NCBI RefSeq assembly: GCF_035582795.1
Contig: NC_134373.1
Coordinates: 26,444,501-26,508,500, forward strand
Length of the DNA: 64,000 nt
Direction of reading: 5' to 3'
DNA from: Mycteria americana
Taxonomy: Eukaryota; Chordata; Aves; Ciconiiformes; Ciconiidae
The position numbers and the translations under genes were made by a program. Positions 26,501 through 37,897 of this stretch are shown here, piece by piece; positions within the stretch are counted from its first letter, which is position 1, and every line of letters begins with the position of its first letter. The notes below the pieces were generated by a model. It did no database searches. It saw only the letters and a program-made list of their open reading frames with translations, and had not been told where the DNA came from.

Positions 26501-29500
26501 TCCTCCCAGGAAGCCAAGCTCTCATCCCTTCTCTATGTTCTGAAATCCCTGTTAGGGGACATAAAACCTAAGAGTGACCCATGAGAGCAGCAGACAAGGC
26601 CAAAGCTGCTCCCGCAGTAACAGATCTCATCCCACAGAGAGGGCCTTCGCCCTTACCTTGAAGACTGGGCTTATGGCCTTGGGCCATTTGACAGGGTCCT
26701 TGACGATGAGGCTGACGAGCTGGAAGATGCTGCTGGTGTAGAAGGGAGGAGTGCCCACGAACAGCTCGTACAGGATGCAGCCCACAGACCACAGGTCCGC
26801 TGTGTGGTCATACGGCCGCTCCTCCACCAGCTCAGGGGACATGTACAGCGGGGTGCCCTTGATGGAGGTCAGCACCATGGTGTGGATGCTCATGGCACGG
26901 GCAAACCTGCTCAGAGCAAAGCACAGATGGCCAGTTCAGGCTGAAACATCCGTTGCGACTCCCAGGGAAATCCCTATGAGTTTACCAACACCTCTCCCCT
27001 CTGGAGTCCAAAATCCCCCATCCCTGCTCAACCTCTAAATATGCACAGAACCCAGGTCCCCCTCCACACTCCCCCCTCCTCCTCTACAGCACCCAGGACA
27101 CCCCTTGGCTGCCCCAAGCCCAAGCGTCACCCTCAAGCTGGCCCCTAGCACCGACCCGAAGTCACAGAGCTTGACGACGCCGTCTTTGCCCAGCAGGATG
27201 TTCTGGGGTTTCATGTCACGGTGCAGGATGCGGTGGGAGTGCAGGTAATAGAGAGCAGAGACCAGTTGGGCAGCTATCGTCTGGACCTGCCGGAGACATG
27301 GGAGCCTCGCCCTGTGTCCCATGGTGCCACTAGCCAGCACAACCATGGGGTCCCTTACGGCCTGGCTCCCCCAGTACCCCCACTCCTGTCCTTGCCCTTT
27401 CTGGGGCAGGGACCACCCCCAGCTGTGGGCCAGCAGTTCCTTGGAGTGGGCTGATGGCTGAGGCAGCAACCTGGTGGTGTTGTCCTTGGAGAGGGAACAG
27501 GGAAACTGTCCCCCAGTGCAACCTGGCCCCCTTTCCATCCCCTTCAGAAGCTCTGCCAGGTAAAGCCTCGGAGGCACCCTCACCCTCCTGATGTCTTCTG
27601 GCCCACAGCAGAGACCCACTGCCTGCAGGCAGACAAATCCTGTTCTCTCCATCCTGCAGCAAACACTGGGTGGCCACCACCATGACAATCACCTGGTCCT
27701 CGGGCAAACTCCCATCGTCCTCCAGGATCTGGAAGAGCTCTCCCTCTGCGTAGTCAGTCACCACTACCACCTGGAGGGAAGAGCAGCATGGTGGGATCAG
27801 GCACTCACCCAGCCGCATACCCACCATGGGACCAGGACAGAGCAGGGCAGTAAATCAATGAGGGAGACACTGGGGTGTCGTCATGCACAGCCCATCAGCT
27901 TGGGCTGGGACCTGGGGAGGGAAAGAGCCCCTGTGGCTGCACTGTAGCACGGGCCTGGCATTTAGCAGAGCCCTTGCGGCTGTCCTTATCTCGGACAGCC
28001 AGCAGAAACTAGAGAAAAGGGAAAGACAGGACAAGCCCAGAATGGTATTTCCACGCCCAGTGGGTAGAATCACTCCCTTGAGCTTGTTTTGAATCTGCTG
28101 CACAATTACTTTATTTCATGCCTCCGTGTCCCATAGCATAGTCTTCAATCCTTCCCTATCACACTCTCTCCGTGACAGTTTAGGCCAGTGAAAAGTCACA
28201 GTCTCTGAAGATCCCACTCTCACCCTGTGATGCCAAACCACTCCTCTTCCATCACACACCCCCTGCCCAGCTCCTTCACCTCTGTGTATGACCCAGTGCA
28301 CCCCACACTGCCCAGCTGGGTGCTGGCTCCCTACACAGCACACACTGGTGGACTCTCAAAAACAGGGACCAGGCTGCCATCTCAGTCCTTGTTCAGGCAA
28401 CCCCCACGTAAGGTCCCTGCATGTCCTCAGGGAGGGCGGGAATGCCCTGAGGGCAGGGGACCTCAATGTGGCCATCTGAGGGAGCGGAGTAGGCTGGTGG
28501 CAGGATGGCAGCACTCAACACAAGCCAGGAAACAGCTGGGAACAGAGCAAACCTGGCTGGCTGGAAGAGCTGCTGGAGCCCTGGGAGGGTGTCACCAGCA
28601 TCTCCTGAGAAAGAGGTCCCTACAACAGCAGCGGCCAGCCCTTGTTCCCCTGCCCCAGTCAAGCAAAAGCATCTGCCCCAAGAAAGTCCCCGTCACCTCC
28701 TTGTCGGTCTCAAAGCTGTCAAGCATCTGGATGATGTTGGGATGATGGAGGCCTCTCATGATCTCAATTTCCCGCTGCAGGTTCTTCAGCTCCTTCTCAG
28801 ACCGCCCCACCTTGGGGATGAACTTCAAGGCCACCACCTTTCAAAGCAGGCAAAGCTGGGATCAGACCAAGCTCCCACCCACCCTGGCAGAGGCTGCGTT
28901 TAACCCAAACAGGACTCAGCATTTTCCAGCTGAGCACACCAAATGAGACATTTGCGGCTCCCCCCAGCCCCTTGCACATCGATGCTGGTACTCACGGTAC
29001 TTTTCACACTAGCATATAAAGCAAACAAATGTAATCAGTGAGCGCAGACAAAATGCTCTGCAGCGTTTCTGCAGCAGAAACACGGGACAGGAGCTAGAGA
29101 TGCTGCTGTACAGCAAGCTAAACATGAGACAACAGCGTGCCCTGGCAGTGAGGAGCACTAGCAGCATCCTGGGCTGTATCAACAGGCAGGAGTTTGAGAG
29201 AAGTGATTATTGCCCTTTAGTTGACACCTGTTGGACTACATCGGCAATACTGTGGCCGGTTTTTGGCCCAGAAAGACATGGATAGGCCAGAGCGTGTATA
29301 GCAGAGGCCACGAGGACGGCGAGGGGGCTGAAGCATGTGGTGTACAAGTTGAGGCTGGGGGAAATGGGCTTGGTTAGCCTGGAGAAAAGATGCTCAGGGA
29401 AGCCTGAGCATCAAGTAATCTTGTGATTCCCAAAAGGAGGTTTTAGAGAAGATGGAGCCAGGCTCTTCACAGACGTGCAAGGCGGGAGGATGAGACACGG

Positions 29501-29915
29501 ATTACAAATGGAAACAGGGGAGCTTTCAACTTGATATAAGGAAAAACCATTCACCCCAAGTATAGTCAAGCACTGGCTATGGGGTCTTTGTCCCTGCGTT
29601 TTTGCAGGATCTGAATCTAGTGCTGACTCTGCTTTGAGCAGCGGATGGACTGCAGACCTCCTGAGGTCCCTTGAACCTGAATGACTCCATGCCAGCAGGA
29701 GCTGGCTAGGAATGTCAGCAGAAAAATGAATGAGCGCTCAGTCCCAAAGCCCTGGCAGGGCCCTGGAACCCAACAGCCACCAGGAATCAGTCCCCAGCGC
29801 CACACCTCTCCCCTGCCGCCTCCTTCCTCACCTGGGCGCTGTGTTTCCGGCGCCCCTTGTAGACGCGCCCGAAGGAGCCCTCGCCGATCATTTCCAGGAC
29901 ATGGTACTTCTCCAT
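17501..29915 (-). CDS. STK36: STK36, Fused-family serine/threonine kinase
   Basis: STK36 (Fused) is a kinase of the Hedgehog pathway, also needed for the central pair of motile cilia. There are 26 coding exons: 29832–29915, 28697–28837, 27693–27770, 27156–27286, 26657–26906, 26159–26252, 25725–25894, 25304–25503, 25098–25224, 24843–24986, 24398–24577, 24080–24177, 23619–23724, 23059–23200, 22636–22763, 21922–22026, 21605–21703, 21298–21392, 20916–20979, 20602–20712, 20375–20449, 19767–19938, 19203–19350, 18831–18990, 17817–18563, 17501–17716. Total 1354 aa, close to the human length. The N-terminal kinase domain (about 1–255) has GEGSFGRV, Lys33 in [14 protein letters not shown] (Asp125), DFG (Asp143) and SPE. 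A poorly conserved linker and a long helical region follow. The C-terminal exon of 747 nt has ARM/HEAT-like repeats such as [12 protein letters not shown] and [10 protein letters not shown]. The catalytic residues look intact. The donor after DFG (GTCGGT) is weak. The exon 15 acceptor could be 6 nt further in. Confidence 0.96.
20602..20712 (-). other. STK36: Example of phase-consistent STK36 internal exon (exon 20)
   Basis: This exon encodes a segment ending NALTAPAE, and the next exon resumes at [14 protein letters not shown]. Both align residue for residue with the mammalian Fused middle region as I remember it. The pair fixes the acceptor of exon 21 at 20449 rather than at a nearer AG. Confidence 0.8.
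26380..26475 (+). repeat. MIR-like ancient SINE fragment
   Basis: The tract contains CCCCAGTTTCCCAGCTTATA followed by GAGGGACAGCGGTGATAA. This matches the MIR pattern of a 'cctcagtttcc…tctgtaaaatggggataataa' block. Upstream, the GGCTCTGGAGAAGGCATGG region is compatible with the MIR 5' half. It lies in an STK36 intron. Divergence is high, so confidence is moderate. Confidence 0.4.
29105..29691 (+). mobile_element. CR1 LINE remnant (3' part)
   Basis: The region follows the 3' end of avian CR1: 'gcatcctgggctgtatcaa' near 29165, 'ttagcctggagaaaagatgctc' near 29373, 'cttgatataaggaaaaacc' near 29530, and the terminal 'gaggtcccttgaacctgaatgactccatg' ending near 29691. Order and spacing fit the element's last ~600 bases, covering the end of ORF2 and the 3' UTR. 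It has many indels and no usable ORF, so it is an old, dead copy. It lies in STK36 intron 1, in the opposite orientation to the gene. Confidence 0.8.
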
Positions 29916-30382
29916 CGCGGGCGTTCGGGGAGGGGGCCGCTGAGCTGCCGAGGCAAAGCGGCCGGTGAGGAGCCGCGCTTCGCCCTCTCTCCCCTCCTCT
30001 CGCCCTCCGCCACCGGCTGCCGCGGGGCGCCGACCCCCAACTCCAGCCACTGCAGGCCACGATGCAGACGGGCAGTGCCAGTGCTGGGAAGGCAGCGCTG
30101 CACCCTCTGCGATCCCACATCCAAAGGGCCGGGGCTTCCCCTCCCCGCGGGCATCTCCCCTCCCCGCGGCGCTCCACCCAGGGCGCCGTCCCCGGGGCGG
30201 GTGTTCCCCGGGCCCCCCCGCCGGGCTCAGTCCCTGCCCGCCGGCTCCACCTCCGCTCCCCCACGGCAGGACGAGACCCAAGCCCTGGGCGAGGCCCCCC
30301 GCAGCCCCCCGGGCGGGATTAACCTCGCCCCGCTCCGCTCCCGCCGCGGCCCGGCCACCCCCGGGCCCACCGCCGCCGCCGC

Positions 30383-30395
30383 GTCGCCTAGCAAC
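30383..30395. promoter_or_regulatory. RFX X-box (GTCGCC-T-AGCAAC)
   Basis: This is a full match to the X-box consensus GTNRCC-N(0–3)-RGYAAC with a one-base spacer. RFX factors bind such sites in promoters of ciliary genes. It sits about 470 bases upstream of the STK36 start codon and 60 bases upstream of RNF25's. The motif match is directly seen; its use in vivo is inferred. Confidence 0.65.
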
Positions 30396-30454
30396 ACCCC
30401 CCGCGCGTGCGCCCTCGCTGCAGTTCCGCTTCCGGTTCCGGGGCGCGCAGGAAG

Positions 30455-33400
30455 ATGGCGGCGGCCGGTGAGGAGGAGGAGGCGAGCGACTGGTAACTCC
30501 CCCCCCTCCCCCCCCCCCCTTCCCTGGTCCCGGTGCCTCGCACCCCCAGTGCCCCGCACCCCCAGCCCAGCGGGGCCGCCGCCTGACTCCCGCCCGGTCC
30601 CCGCAGGGTGCTGCCGCCGGAGGTGGAGGTGCTGGAGTCCATCTACCTGGAGGAGCTGCGGGTGGCGCGGGGCCGCAGCAGGTACGTACCGCGGCCCATA
30701 TTCCCCCCCCCACCCCGGGCCCGGCCCGGCCCGGCGCCGCCGCCCCTCACTTCGGCCCGCCCCGCAGGTGGGAGCCCTGGGAGATTAGCATCACCCTGCA
30801 CCCTGCCACGGCCCAGGACCAGGATTCCCAGTACGTCCGCTTCACCCTGGTGCTCTCCGTGCCCCCCCAGGTAGGCTGCCGGTCCTCCGCGCCCCCTTTC
30901 CTCCCTGCCCCGGGTCTCTCTGCCTTCCTTGTTGTGCTTTGAGTGTTTCTTGTTTGGTTTTTTTGTTTTTTTTTTTCCCCTCAGTATCCCAACAAAGCTC
31001 CGGAAATCTCGATCAGGAACCCGCGGGGGCTGTCAGATGAGCAAATTCAAAAGTGAGTGCCGGGAGGGAGGGGAGAGGGCAATCCTTTTCTCCAGAGATC
31101 CGGGAGGCAGAACTGGTGGAAAAGCCTTCTCTCAAATTCATGTGGCTCCCCATGTCCTGTTAACAGATGGACACAGGCCCCTAAATCACCTGGTCTTAAA
31201 TCTCATGGGAGCCACTGGTGCTGAGTTTCACACTGAGGGGTCCACCCTATGGTTGGTCCCCTGTGGTCCCCCTGAATTGTAATCTAAATCCGCTGGGCCT
31301 TTGAAGCTGTTGGTCCTGCTTTGACAGAGGTGGGACTGGACCGAGTCCTTGGGTAGCCTGTTGTTGCCTTTATGCTCCTGTCCTTGGTGCAGCGGAGCGT
31401 GTGCAGAGAGACCCTGGTACCTGCCGGCAGCACAGGAGTAATGTGGCTCCCACCAGACCTGCTCGGGGGCTGCCGTCAGATAAAAGAAACCTGAGATCCA
31501 CCAAAACCGAAGGGTGCTGGGTGAACTGAAGCCAAGGAGCCAAGCAAACCTGCTCTTGCAAGTCCTCTGAGGACAAAGGCTTCCTGTGCACTGGCTTGTC
31601 GGGAGCACGTGAATATGTGTGTGCACATGTGCCTGTCCCATGCTGCAGGCAAAGCCTGAAGGCCAGTGCTCTATTTCTTCCTGCTGTCATGGTGGTAGGG
31701 TGACAGGTATGTGGAAGAGTGAAAAGGTGTAGCTAAACTTGTGTTAAGTATTGCTGCTGCTTTGCTGTAGGATTTCCCAGACCCTCAGAAGTGTTGCTGA
31801 AGCCAGACTGGGGACAGAGGTGCTCTACGAACTGATTGAGGTGAGAGTTGGGGGAGATTGGGGGTGACCAGCCACAGACACTGGTACCTGACTGCCCGAG
31901 GGGTGGGGTAGTCCTGTGCCCATGGGCAGGCCAGTGAGTAAAATGTTTGCTTTAATGCTTCCGCAGAAGGGGAAGGAGATTCTCACTGACAACAACATTC
32001 CTCATGGCCAGTGTGTGATCTGCCTCTACGGATTCCAGGTAGGAACGTGTCCCCCGGCCCCACAAGCTGGCTGGGAAGTGACACAAGAGAACAGGGAGCC
32101 TGCGGCTCAAAGCTTGGCATGTCGGCCTGGGACCAGGGTGTGCCTCAGCAGTCCCCTGCCCCTCTGGTCTGTACGCTGTCCTACTCAGCATGGACCTTCC
32201 TAAGGCAGTATATGCTGCTCTCCCAGTCAGTGTGAAGATAATAATCTACAGAAACAGGGCATAGGGGCAGCGAGTGATGCTGGAGCATCTCCAAGAGAGT
32301 GGGTAGTGTCTGGAGATAGTTGCTGGTGCATCTCAGCTTCCCTGTGTTGGTCAAACCTCACCTGGAGTTCAGCACACAGGTGGTCTGGAGGGACTGGAAC
32401 ACATCCATGCGGGTGCTGAGGTCTGTGGGGACAGGGGAGCTTGCCTTGTCCAGGTTGCAAGGAGAGGCTGTGCCTGTCTGGGGAGAACACATTGGGTGGG
32501 AAGATTGCTGCTTACACAGGAACATATGCAGATAATCATATGCACAAAAACTTTGCAGCTTGACATTAGGAGTATTTCTCACTGTTGGAATAGGGAGCAG
32601 TGTCCCAGTAAGAGCTGAGGAGGCAGAGATGAAGCCCAGCAGAAGATGCTGTGTGTCTGTGCCACCAATAGCGCTAGTTCCCCACTGCCAGCACTGTCAT
32701 GGGAGTGAAAGCCTGCTTCAGCTGTGGAGGCTACACAACCCTGTGCTCAGAAACCCTTTAAAGCTGCTCTTTCTCCTCTACAGGAGAAAGAAGCCTTCAC
32801 AAAGACCCAGTGCTACCACTACTTCCACTCCCACTGCCTGGCCCGCTATGCCCAGCACATGGAGGAGGAGATCCTCATGCAACAGGAGGAGAGAGAGCAG
32901 CACCTGGCACCATCCCCCAAACAGGTACTGGGCCCTGGGCTCCCCCCCGGCCCCTGCACAGGCCCTCATGACGTCTCTGTCACCCCCTTTGGGACACGGA
33001 GTGAGGGCTAGCCTGACCTGGCAGCATGGTCAGTGTCATGCCTGTGCTGAGAATCAGAGCGGTGATTAAACCAAGTGATCTCCAAGGGCCCTTTCCAACC
33101 AAAATTATCCCGTGAGTTTTTAGTACTTTAGCAGTTGGTTTACTGGATCTCTGGGTCAGCGCCTGCTGTGTGAGGGGGCAGGGGAGTTGGTAGCATTTTT
33201 GGACTTCTGGAACCACAGGAGTTAGAAAAGAGAGCTCCTTCCCTAGTCCTTGAACTGCAAGGGTATGCAGCAGGATAAACATGATCACCTTCATTCTGGG
33301 GTGATAAAACCTGCCTGAGCAGGTGTTGGAACGGTTGTCAGCTGCAGAGCAAACAGCGCAGTTCAGTGTGAAACAAGTCAAAGGCTCCTTCCTGCAAAAG

Positions 33401-35155
33401 CCTTTCAAAGAGGTGCTGCCTAGATGACACGCTCCACTTTGGAGTGGGGAAAAATAGATTCTAGGCTAAGGAGAACTGGAGCTGTATGTGCTGACAGAGC
33501 TGGTCTGTACAGCGGTCAGCTGCTAGAGCACAAATTCCAGCGTGCCTCGTGGTGGAGACACCTTCCATAGCAGTCGTTGAGACACCAGGCTGCTTTCATG
33601 CTGCTGGACCCCCCTGGGCTTCCCTGCCCTGGCAGAAGAGTGAAGAAGGGCCACCCTGTCCCACTTCCAGGCTGGGGATTATCCGGCAGCGTGTGGGCTG
33701 GGTCATGGCCGGGGTTTGGTATCGCCTCTCGCCTCCCCACAGGAAGTCGGTGTGCAGTGCCCCGTCTGCAGGGAGCCCCTGGTCTACGATCTCTGCGCTC
33801 TGAAGGCGGCGCCGCCCCCGCAGCACCCGCTGGTAAGAGGGGGGGGGTCACCTGCCCAGCTGCACCTGCTCGCTGGGTAGCTTCAACTGGGACAATATAA
33901 CGGATGAATGAACACTCACTGCGTGCTCTCAGGTCCTCCTAGGCAGCCCATCCAAAGGGCAGTTCATAAAACCAGCCGGTTTTTTGATCTGTCCACAAAG
34001 AGCAGACTTAGTTGTATAGCACTGAGTTTTCTTCTCCTAGACCATGAAATGAGCTCTGTGTCCCGTGTTCCTTGTGTGCTCAAAGGAGGTTTTGGGGAGT
34101 AGCTCTTAGCACTGCCAGCTGCCTACCCATGCTAGGTGTTGAGAGGGCCCTTACCTCACCTTGCTTTCTGCCGCTCAGGAGCCATACAGGCCAGATGCTA
34201 AGACGCTGCAGCACCAAGAAGAACTGCGCTTAATTTTCAAGAGACAGCAAGAGAAAGGGGGCATCATTGACCCTGAAGCAGAGAGGAACCGTTACTTCAT
34301 CAGCCTCCAGGCGGTATGGCACCGGGGGCAGAGAGCTGGCAAGGGGCGCCCTGGACTGCAGGACCGAGCGCTGTCATCTGCTGTGGGGCTGCCCTGTCCC
34401 CTTCTTAACCAGTGGCTTCTTTCTTTCAGCCTCCAGCTGCTGTCAATCCAAGCCAAGCAGCCGCTGCCTCTGAGCCACCGGTGACTGTGAGCGCTGTGGA
34501 TGTGCCCCAGCCGCCCGGCCAAGCCTCAGCCCCAGAGCCAGCTGGGGCACCGGAGGCCAGGGTAGAACCCGGGCGGCCCGAGAGGCCTGCTTTGCCCAGG
34601 GAGCAACAGAGCAAGAGGGAGAGGCACAGAGGGGAGAGGCCAGGCCCCAGAGGCCAGGGCAGGCAGTCGTGCAGCAGCTTGCAGGAACCGGCAGAGGAAG
34701 CCTGTCATCTGCTCCACAGCTCCAGGGGGCACAGGGGCTTCAGCCGCAGACCAGAGCGGAGACCTGGCGGGAGGCATAGCCAGGAGTTTCCAAAGCCTCA
34801 CAGCAGAAGCAGGGCTGCTGCCTTGGCTGAAAGAAAGGAGTTGTGCCCTGAAGACCCCTCACCAGTAACAGAGGCAGTGGACTTGAAAGAGGAGCATCAT
34901 GATGTGGAGAGATGGACCCCGGAGGAGGGTGCTGAAGCCCAGGGCAGGGAGAAGGAGAATCTGGCTTTCAACCGCAGCGACCACAGAGCAGCTCCCAGCT
35001 GGCAGGGCCACCACAGGCCCTGGGATTGCAGGAGGTGGGAGAGGTCCAGGGTCCAGGAGCGTGGTTCCTACCCCAGAGCTCCAAGAGGGCGAGGGGTGTT
35101 CAGGCCCAGTGGACGTCGAGAAGCCCATCTCCTTGAGAAGGAGAGCGGCTCCTAG
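30455..35155 (+). CDS. RNF25: RNF25 (AO7), RWD–RING E3 ubiquitin ligase
   Basis: RNF25 is a cytosolic E3 ligase reported to ubiquitinate ribosomal protein eS31/RPS27A and to act with RNF14 on stalled ribosomes. It has also been linked to NF-kB. Ten coding exons: 30455–30492, 30607–30681, 30768–30870, 30985–31052, 31771–31840, 31967–32038, 32784–32924, 33743–33832, 34179–34313, 34430–35155; 505 aa against about 459 in human. The RWD domain is at about residues 11–118 ([23 protein letters not shown]). The RING is at about 134–198: CVIC (134, 137), CYHYFHSHC (152–160) and CPVC (195, 198). The last exon encodes a long basic, Arg/Pro/Ser-rich tail ending EKESGS, which accounts for the extra length. 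The ATG lies in a good context inside a YY1-type motif. All splice sites are GT–AG and the frame closes. Confidence 0.97.
30499..30519 (+). repeat. Poly-C tract in RNF25 intron 1
   Basis: A nearly pure run of cytosines, interrupted by one T, lies just after the first RNF25 donor. It is a simple low-complexity tract and a likely site of length variation or sequencing error. Confidence 0.8.
33065..33118 (+). mobile_element. CR1 LINE 3'-end fragment
   Basis: The stretch reads 'caagtgatctccaagggccctttccaaccaaaattatcccgtga'. This follows the CR1 3' terminus ('gatgatctccaaggtcccttccaaccaaaaccattctgtgat'). Only about 50 bases survive. It lies in an RNF25 intron in the sense orientation. Confidence 0.6.
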
Positions 35156-36231
35156 CAGGAGTGGTGAGGGGCTGGGCTGCGGGAGGGAAGGGCTGTTTCT
35201 GGGGAGAACAGTGAAGGCTCTGGTGGAGCAGTAGCAAGCAGATACCGTACCCCTTGGGAGGGAGGAGGCAGTTGGCATGTGGCACAGCTTGGGACAGGCA
35301 GTGTCTCTAGAGTACGTGCAGAGTGAAGCATCCTGGTGTGAGCGACTGGCTGTCACCAACATTGGAGAAGCCGACTCCTGACGGATCACGTCAGTCTTGG
35401 TCTCGGAGGGCCCAGGGTATAGAGGAAGCCTTGACTGGGGACTTGCAGCCATCATCCCTGTACGTGAGCTGCCAAGAAATGTGCATATCTACAGAGCAAA
35501 TGGACTGAGCCCAGTGCAGTGCCACGGCAGAGCCAGAGTTGTGGCAGGACCTTCCCTGGAAGCCAGCGTCCCGGCGGAGCCATGGTGGTGCCAAGTGATA
35601 AGGCTGTGCCAGGACAGCAGCCTGGAGCTCAGCTTGCTGTGTCCCCCAGTCCTTCTCAGAGCGCCTTCTCAACTGCCATCCCTGTCCCTTGGAAACAACA
35701 TCGCTTCTCCCGCAGCCCTGACAGCTGCTCAGCTGATGGGCTCAGCCAGGCAACTCCTTTGTATGACAGGACACTTGCCAGTCCCAGCCAGGAGAGCTAA
35801 ATTAAGCTTAAGTCAACACATTGGCAGGCCAGAGCAGTCTGGTGGCTGAGGCTTTGCGTTGGCTCCTGCTGCCCCAGGAAGCCTGCATTTAGCTGGAGCT
35901 CCTGCTGTCCTTCAGCGGCTTTTGTGCAGGCAGAAGCTGATGGGGGAGACCTGGGAAGAGCACTCTGCTCTGTGACCTGTATCTGTTGGGATCCCCCTCT
36001 AAGACCAGGCTGTCTCCTGGAGCTCCCGACAGCCCAGAGTGAAGACATGCCCCAATACTTTTGATACTCTTACACTCCTTTCATCTTCAGGCTGATCTTG
36101 CTTCAAAGAAATGAGGATTTGCTGTTTAAACTAACTTGGTGCAGTTCCTTCTGCTGCTGCTTCACAAATGCAAAGTGTCCCACTCCAGAGCTGTGATGGG
36201 CAATTCCAAACCTCTGAAGTGGGAGACTGCT

Positions 36232-36237
36232 ATTAAA
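36232..36237 (+). terminator. RNF25: RNF25 poly(A) signal (ATTAAA)
   Basis: ATTAAA lies about 1.08 kb after the RNF25 stop codon and is followed by a T/G-rich stretch (TTTGTTGGGTCTT). It is the common variant of AATAAA, and I saw no better signal nearer the stop. The 3' UTR is therefore likely to span about 35156–36255. Confidence 0.55.
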
Positions 36238-37514
36238 TTAATTTGTTGGGTCTTCTCCAGAGCCTGCTCCCTTTGTTTTCTCTGCCCTCTTGCTCCTGTT
36301 CTTTGCTGTTTGGAGTGAAGGTGTTGATCCCTGGTATTGCTCACTCCCCTCCCTGCTCCCTACACCTGGGGCCGGGGCAGAGACCTTCCCCTGGCCCTCC
36401 TGGGTGGCAGGAGGGCTCCGCACTCCCTGCTTTGCCTGCCTCGGTGTAAGCTGTCTGGCTGACCCAGACAGCACTGATTCCTTCACACTTGTTCGTGCCT
36501 TGTGCCCCCTCCTCTCCTCTGGCCACACATGGGTTGTTACTGTCTTCCTCCTCTTGCTGAGTACAAAAATGGCTGTGCTGCAATGGGCTCACCAGAGCTT
36601 TGGGTGAGATCCCTAGGAAACAGAGGGCTGCATGCTGGCTGGGAGGGCGTTTGTCCTGCATCTGCCTGACTGATCCGTTGGCACGTGAAGGGTGCACAAA
36701 AGCTGTTTCTTGAATGGGCCCTCCTCACCTGCTGCCCTGCTCTCTCCACACCTGGCCTTGGCCTGAAGGGGTTGGTTTAACCCACTGCCCAGGAACCTTC
36801 CATGCTTAAATTTTCAACGCTGGCCTATTTTCAACCCTAATGCTCTAAAAGCATTTTTTTTCCCTCCTCGGTCTAAGCCTACACTACCTGTCCTGGGCTT
36901 GGGGATCTGAGCGCCATACATTGTGCCCTGCTGGGGACGAAGGTTGAGCACTCGCTCCCTGGAGAGCGCCCTAATTTTTCTTCAGTGCTTGCTCTGTCCT
37001 TGTTCCAGCTGGTTTCTGGGTGAACAGCCTGTCCACACTTCAGTGAAAAGGTGTAAACTTTATCTGACATTGGTGCTTGTTCTGCTGCCTCCTGCCTTCA
37101 CTTGTGAAATTGCTGTGCTCCAAGAAAGGCATTTGATCATGTCCTGAAAGAAACACGAAGATCTCTGCCCTGCACTGAAGCTGAAGCTCCTTGGCTTCCT
37201 CCCGTGAGCCAGGCTTACTGTCAGCAGGAAAACTGCTGTGCCCCGTGTCTGGAGCATGGGAATTCAGCCATGGAATCGGAGTGAGCGAGGACTCGCGTAA
37301 CTTCAATCAAATGCCAGATGTGTTAGAGGGGAGGGTTTTTTCCTGGAAGTAAGGATTTAGGAAGGGCCCTCACCTTTCTGACTCACTGTTGTCAGCCTGG
37401 AGCAGAGGACATTTTGCAACAGCTCGTGGAAATGAATTTGAGCTAAACAAAACAAACCTCCAGGTCAGAAGGGAGGAATGGAGCCTGCACCCTGCCCTGG
37501 GGCTCCTCGCTTAG

Positions 37515-37628
37515 TGTCCACCTGTGTCACCCACCTACCTCACAGGGCTGTTGTGAGGCTTAACTGGCAAAAGCACTTGGGCTGGGCAGAAGGGCACCGG
37601 CAGCATCTGTAGCATTAACACTATTAAA
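37515..37628 (+). repeat. MIR (CORE-SINE-like) ancient element
   Basis: The region contains ACCTACCTCACAGGGCTGTT then GTGAGGCTTAA, followed by GGCAAAAGCACTTGGGCTGG and, further on, AGCATTAACACTATTA. This matches the 3' half of MIR: 'acctacctcatagggttgttgtgaggattaaatga…aagcgcttagcacagtgcctggcac…'. It is an amniote-wide relic and the best-preserved MIR match in the window. Confidence 0.65.
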
Positions 37629-37881
37629 AGCAAGCAGAGTGATAGATGTTGCCTGTCCTTTCATGTGGTGGCATCACGGCCCTCTGGCTCTCCCTCACCA
37701 CTCCCCCATCCTCCTGAACTGCTGCAAGATGTTCACCAGTCACTCACTGGCCAGTTTTGACCCCCAGCTTTGAGGGAAGAGGCTGGATCTCAGCAGTCAG
37801 CCTCTGCGGGATGGTTGAGCACAGGGTTTGAGATGCCAACAGCAGCACCCTGCTCTGGGAGCTGCCTTGAGTCACTGGAGA

Positions 37882-37897
37882 CCCCCCCCCCCCCCCC
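37882..37897 (+). repeat. C16 homopolymer
   Basis: Sixteen consecutive cytosines, in intergenic sequence between RNF25 and BCS1L. The length may be affected by sequencing or assembly. Confidence 0.9.

Larger units (their letters stand above)
29820..30720. promoter_or_regulatory. Shared CpG-island promoter of STK36 (minus) and RNF25 (plus)
   Basis: The two start codons are divergent and 539 bases apart (29915 and 30455), within a continuous CpG-rich block. Visible elements include an RFX X-box at 30383–30395, an NRF1-like GCGCGTGCGC at 30403–30412, ETS-type CTTCCGG near 30429, and AAGATGGCGGC at 30452–30462, which matches the YY1 motif and overlaps the RNF25 ATG. No TATA box is seen. A CCTCGGCAG acceptor near 29946 suggests that STK36 has an upstream untranslated exon. 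Confidence 0.75.

Noticed and set aside
29787-30713. 308-codon minus-strand ORF containing the STK36 N-terminus
   Set aside because: Only its MEKYHVLEM… segment is STK36. The upstream part is CpG-island promoter and 5' UTR read in frame, with no acceptor joining it and no similarity.
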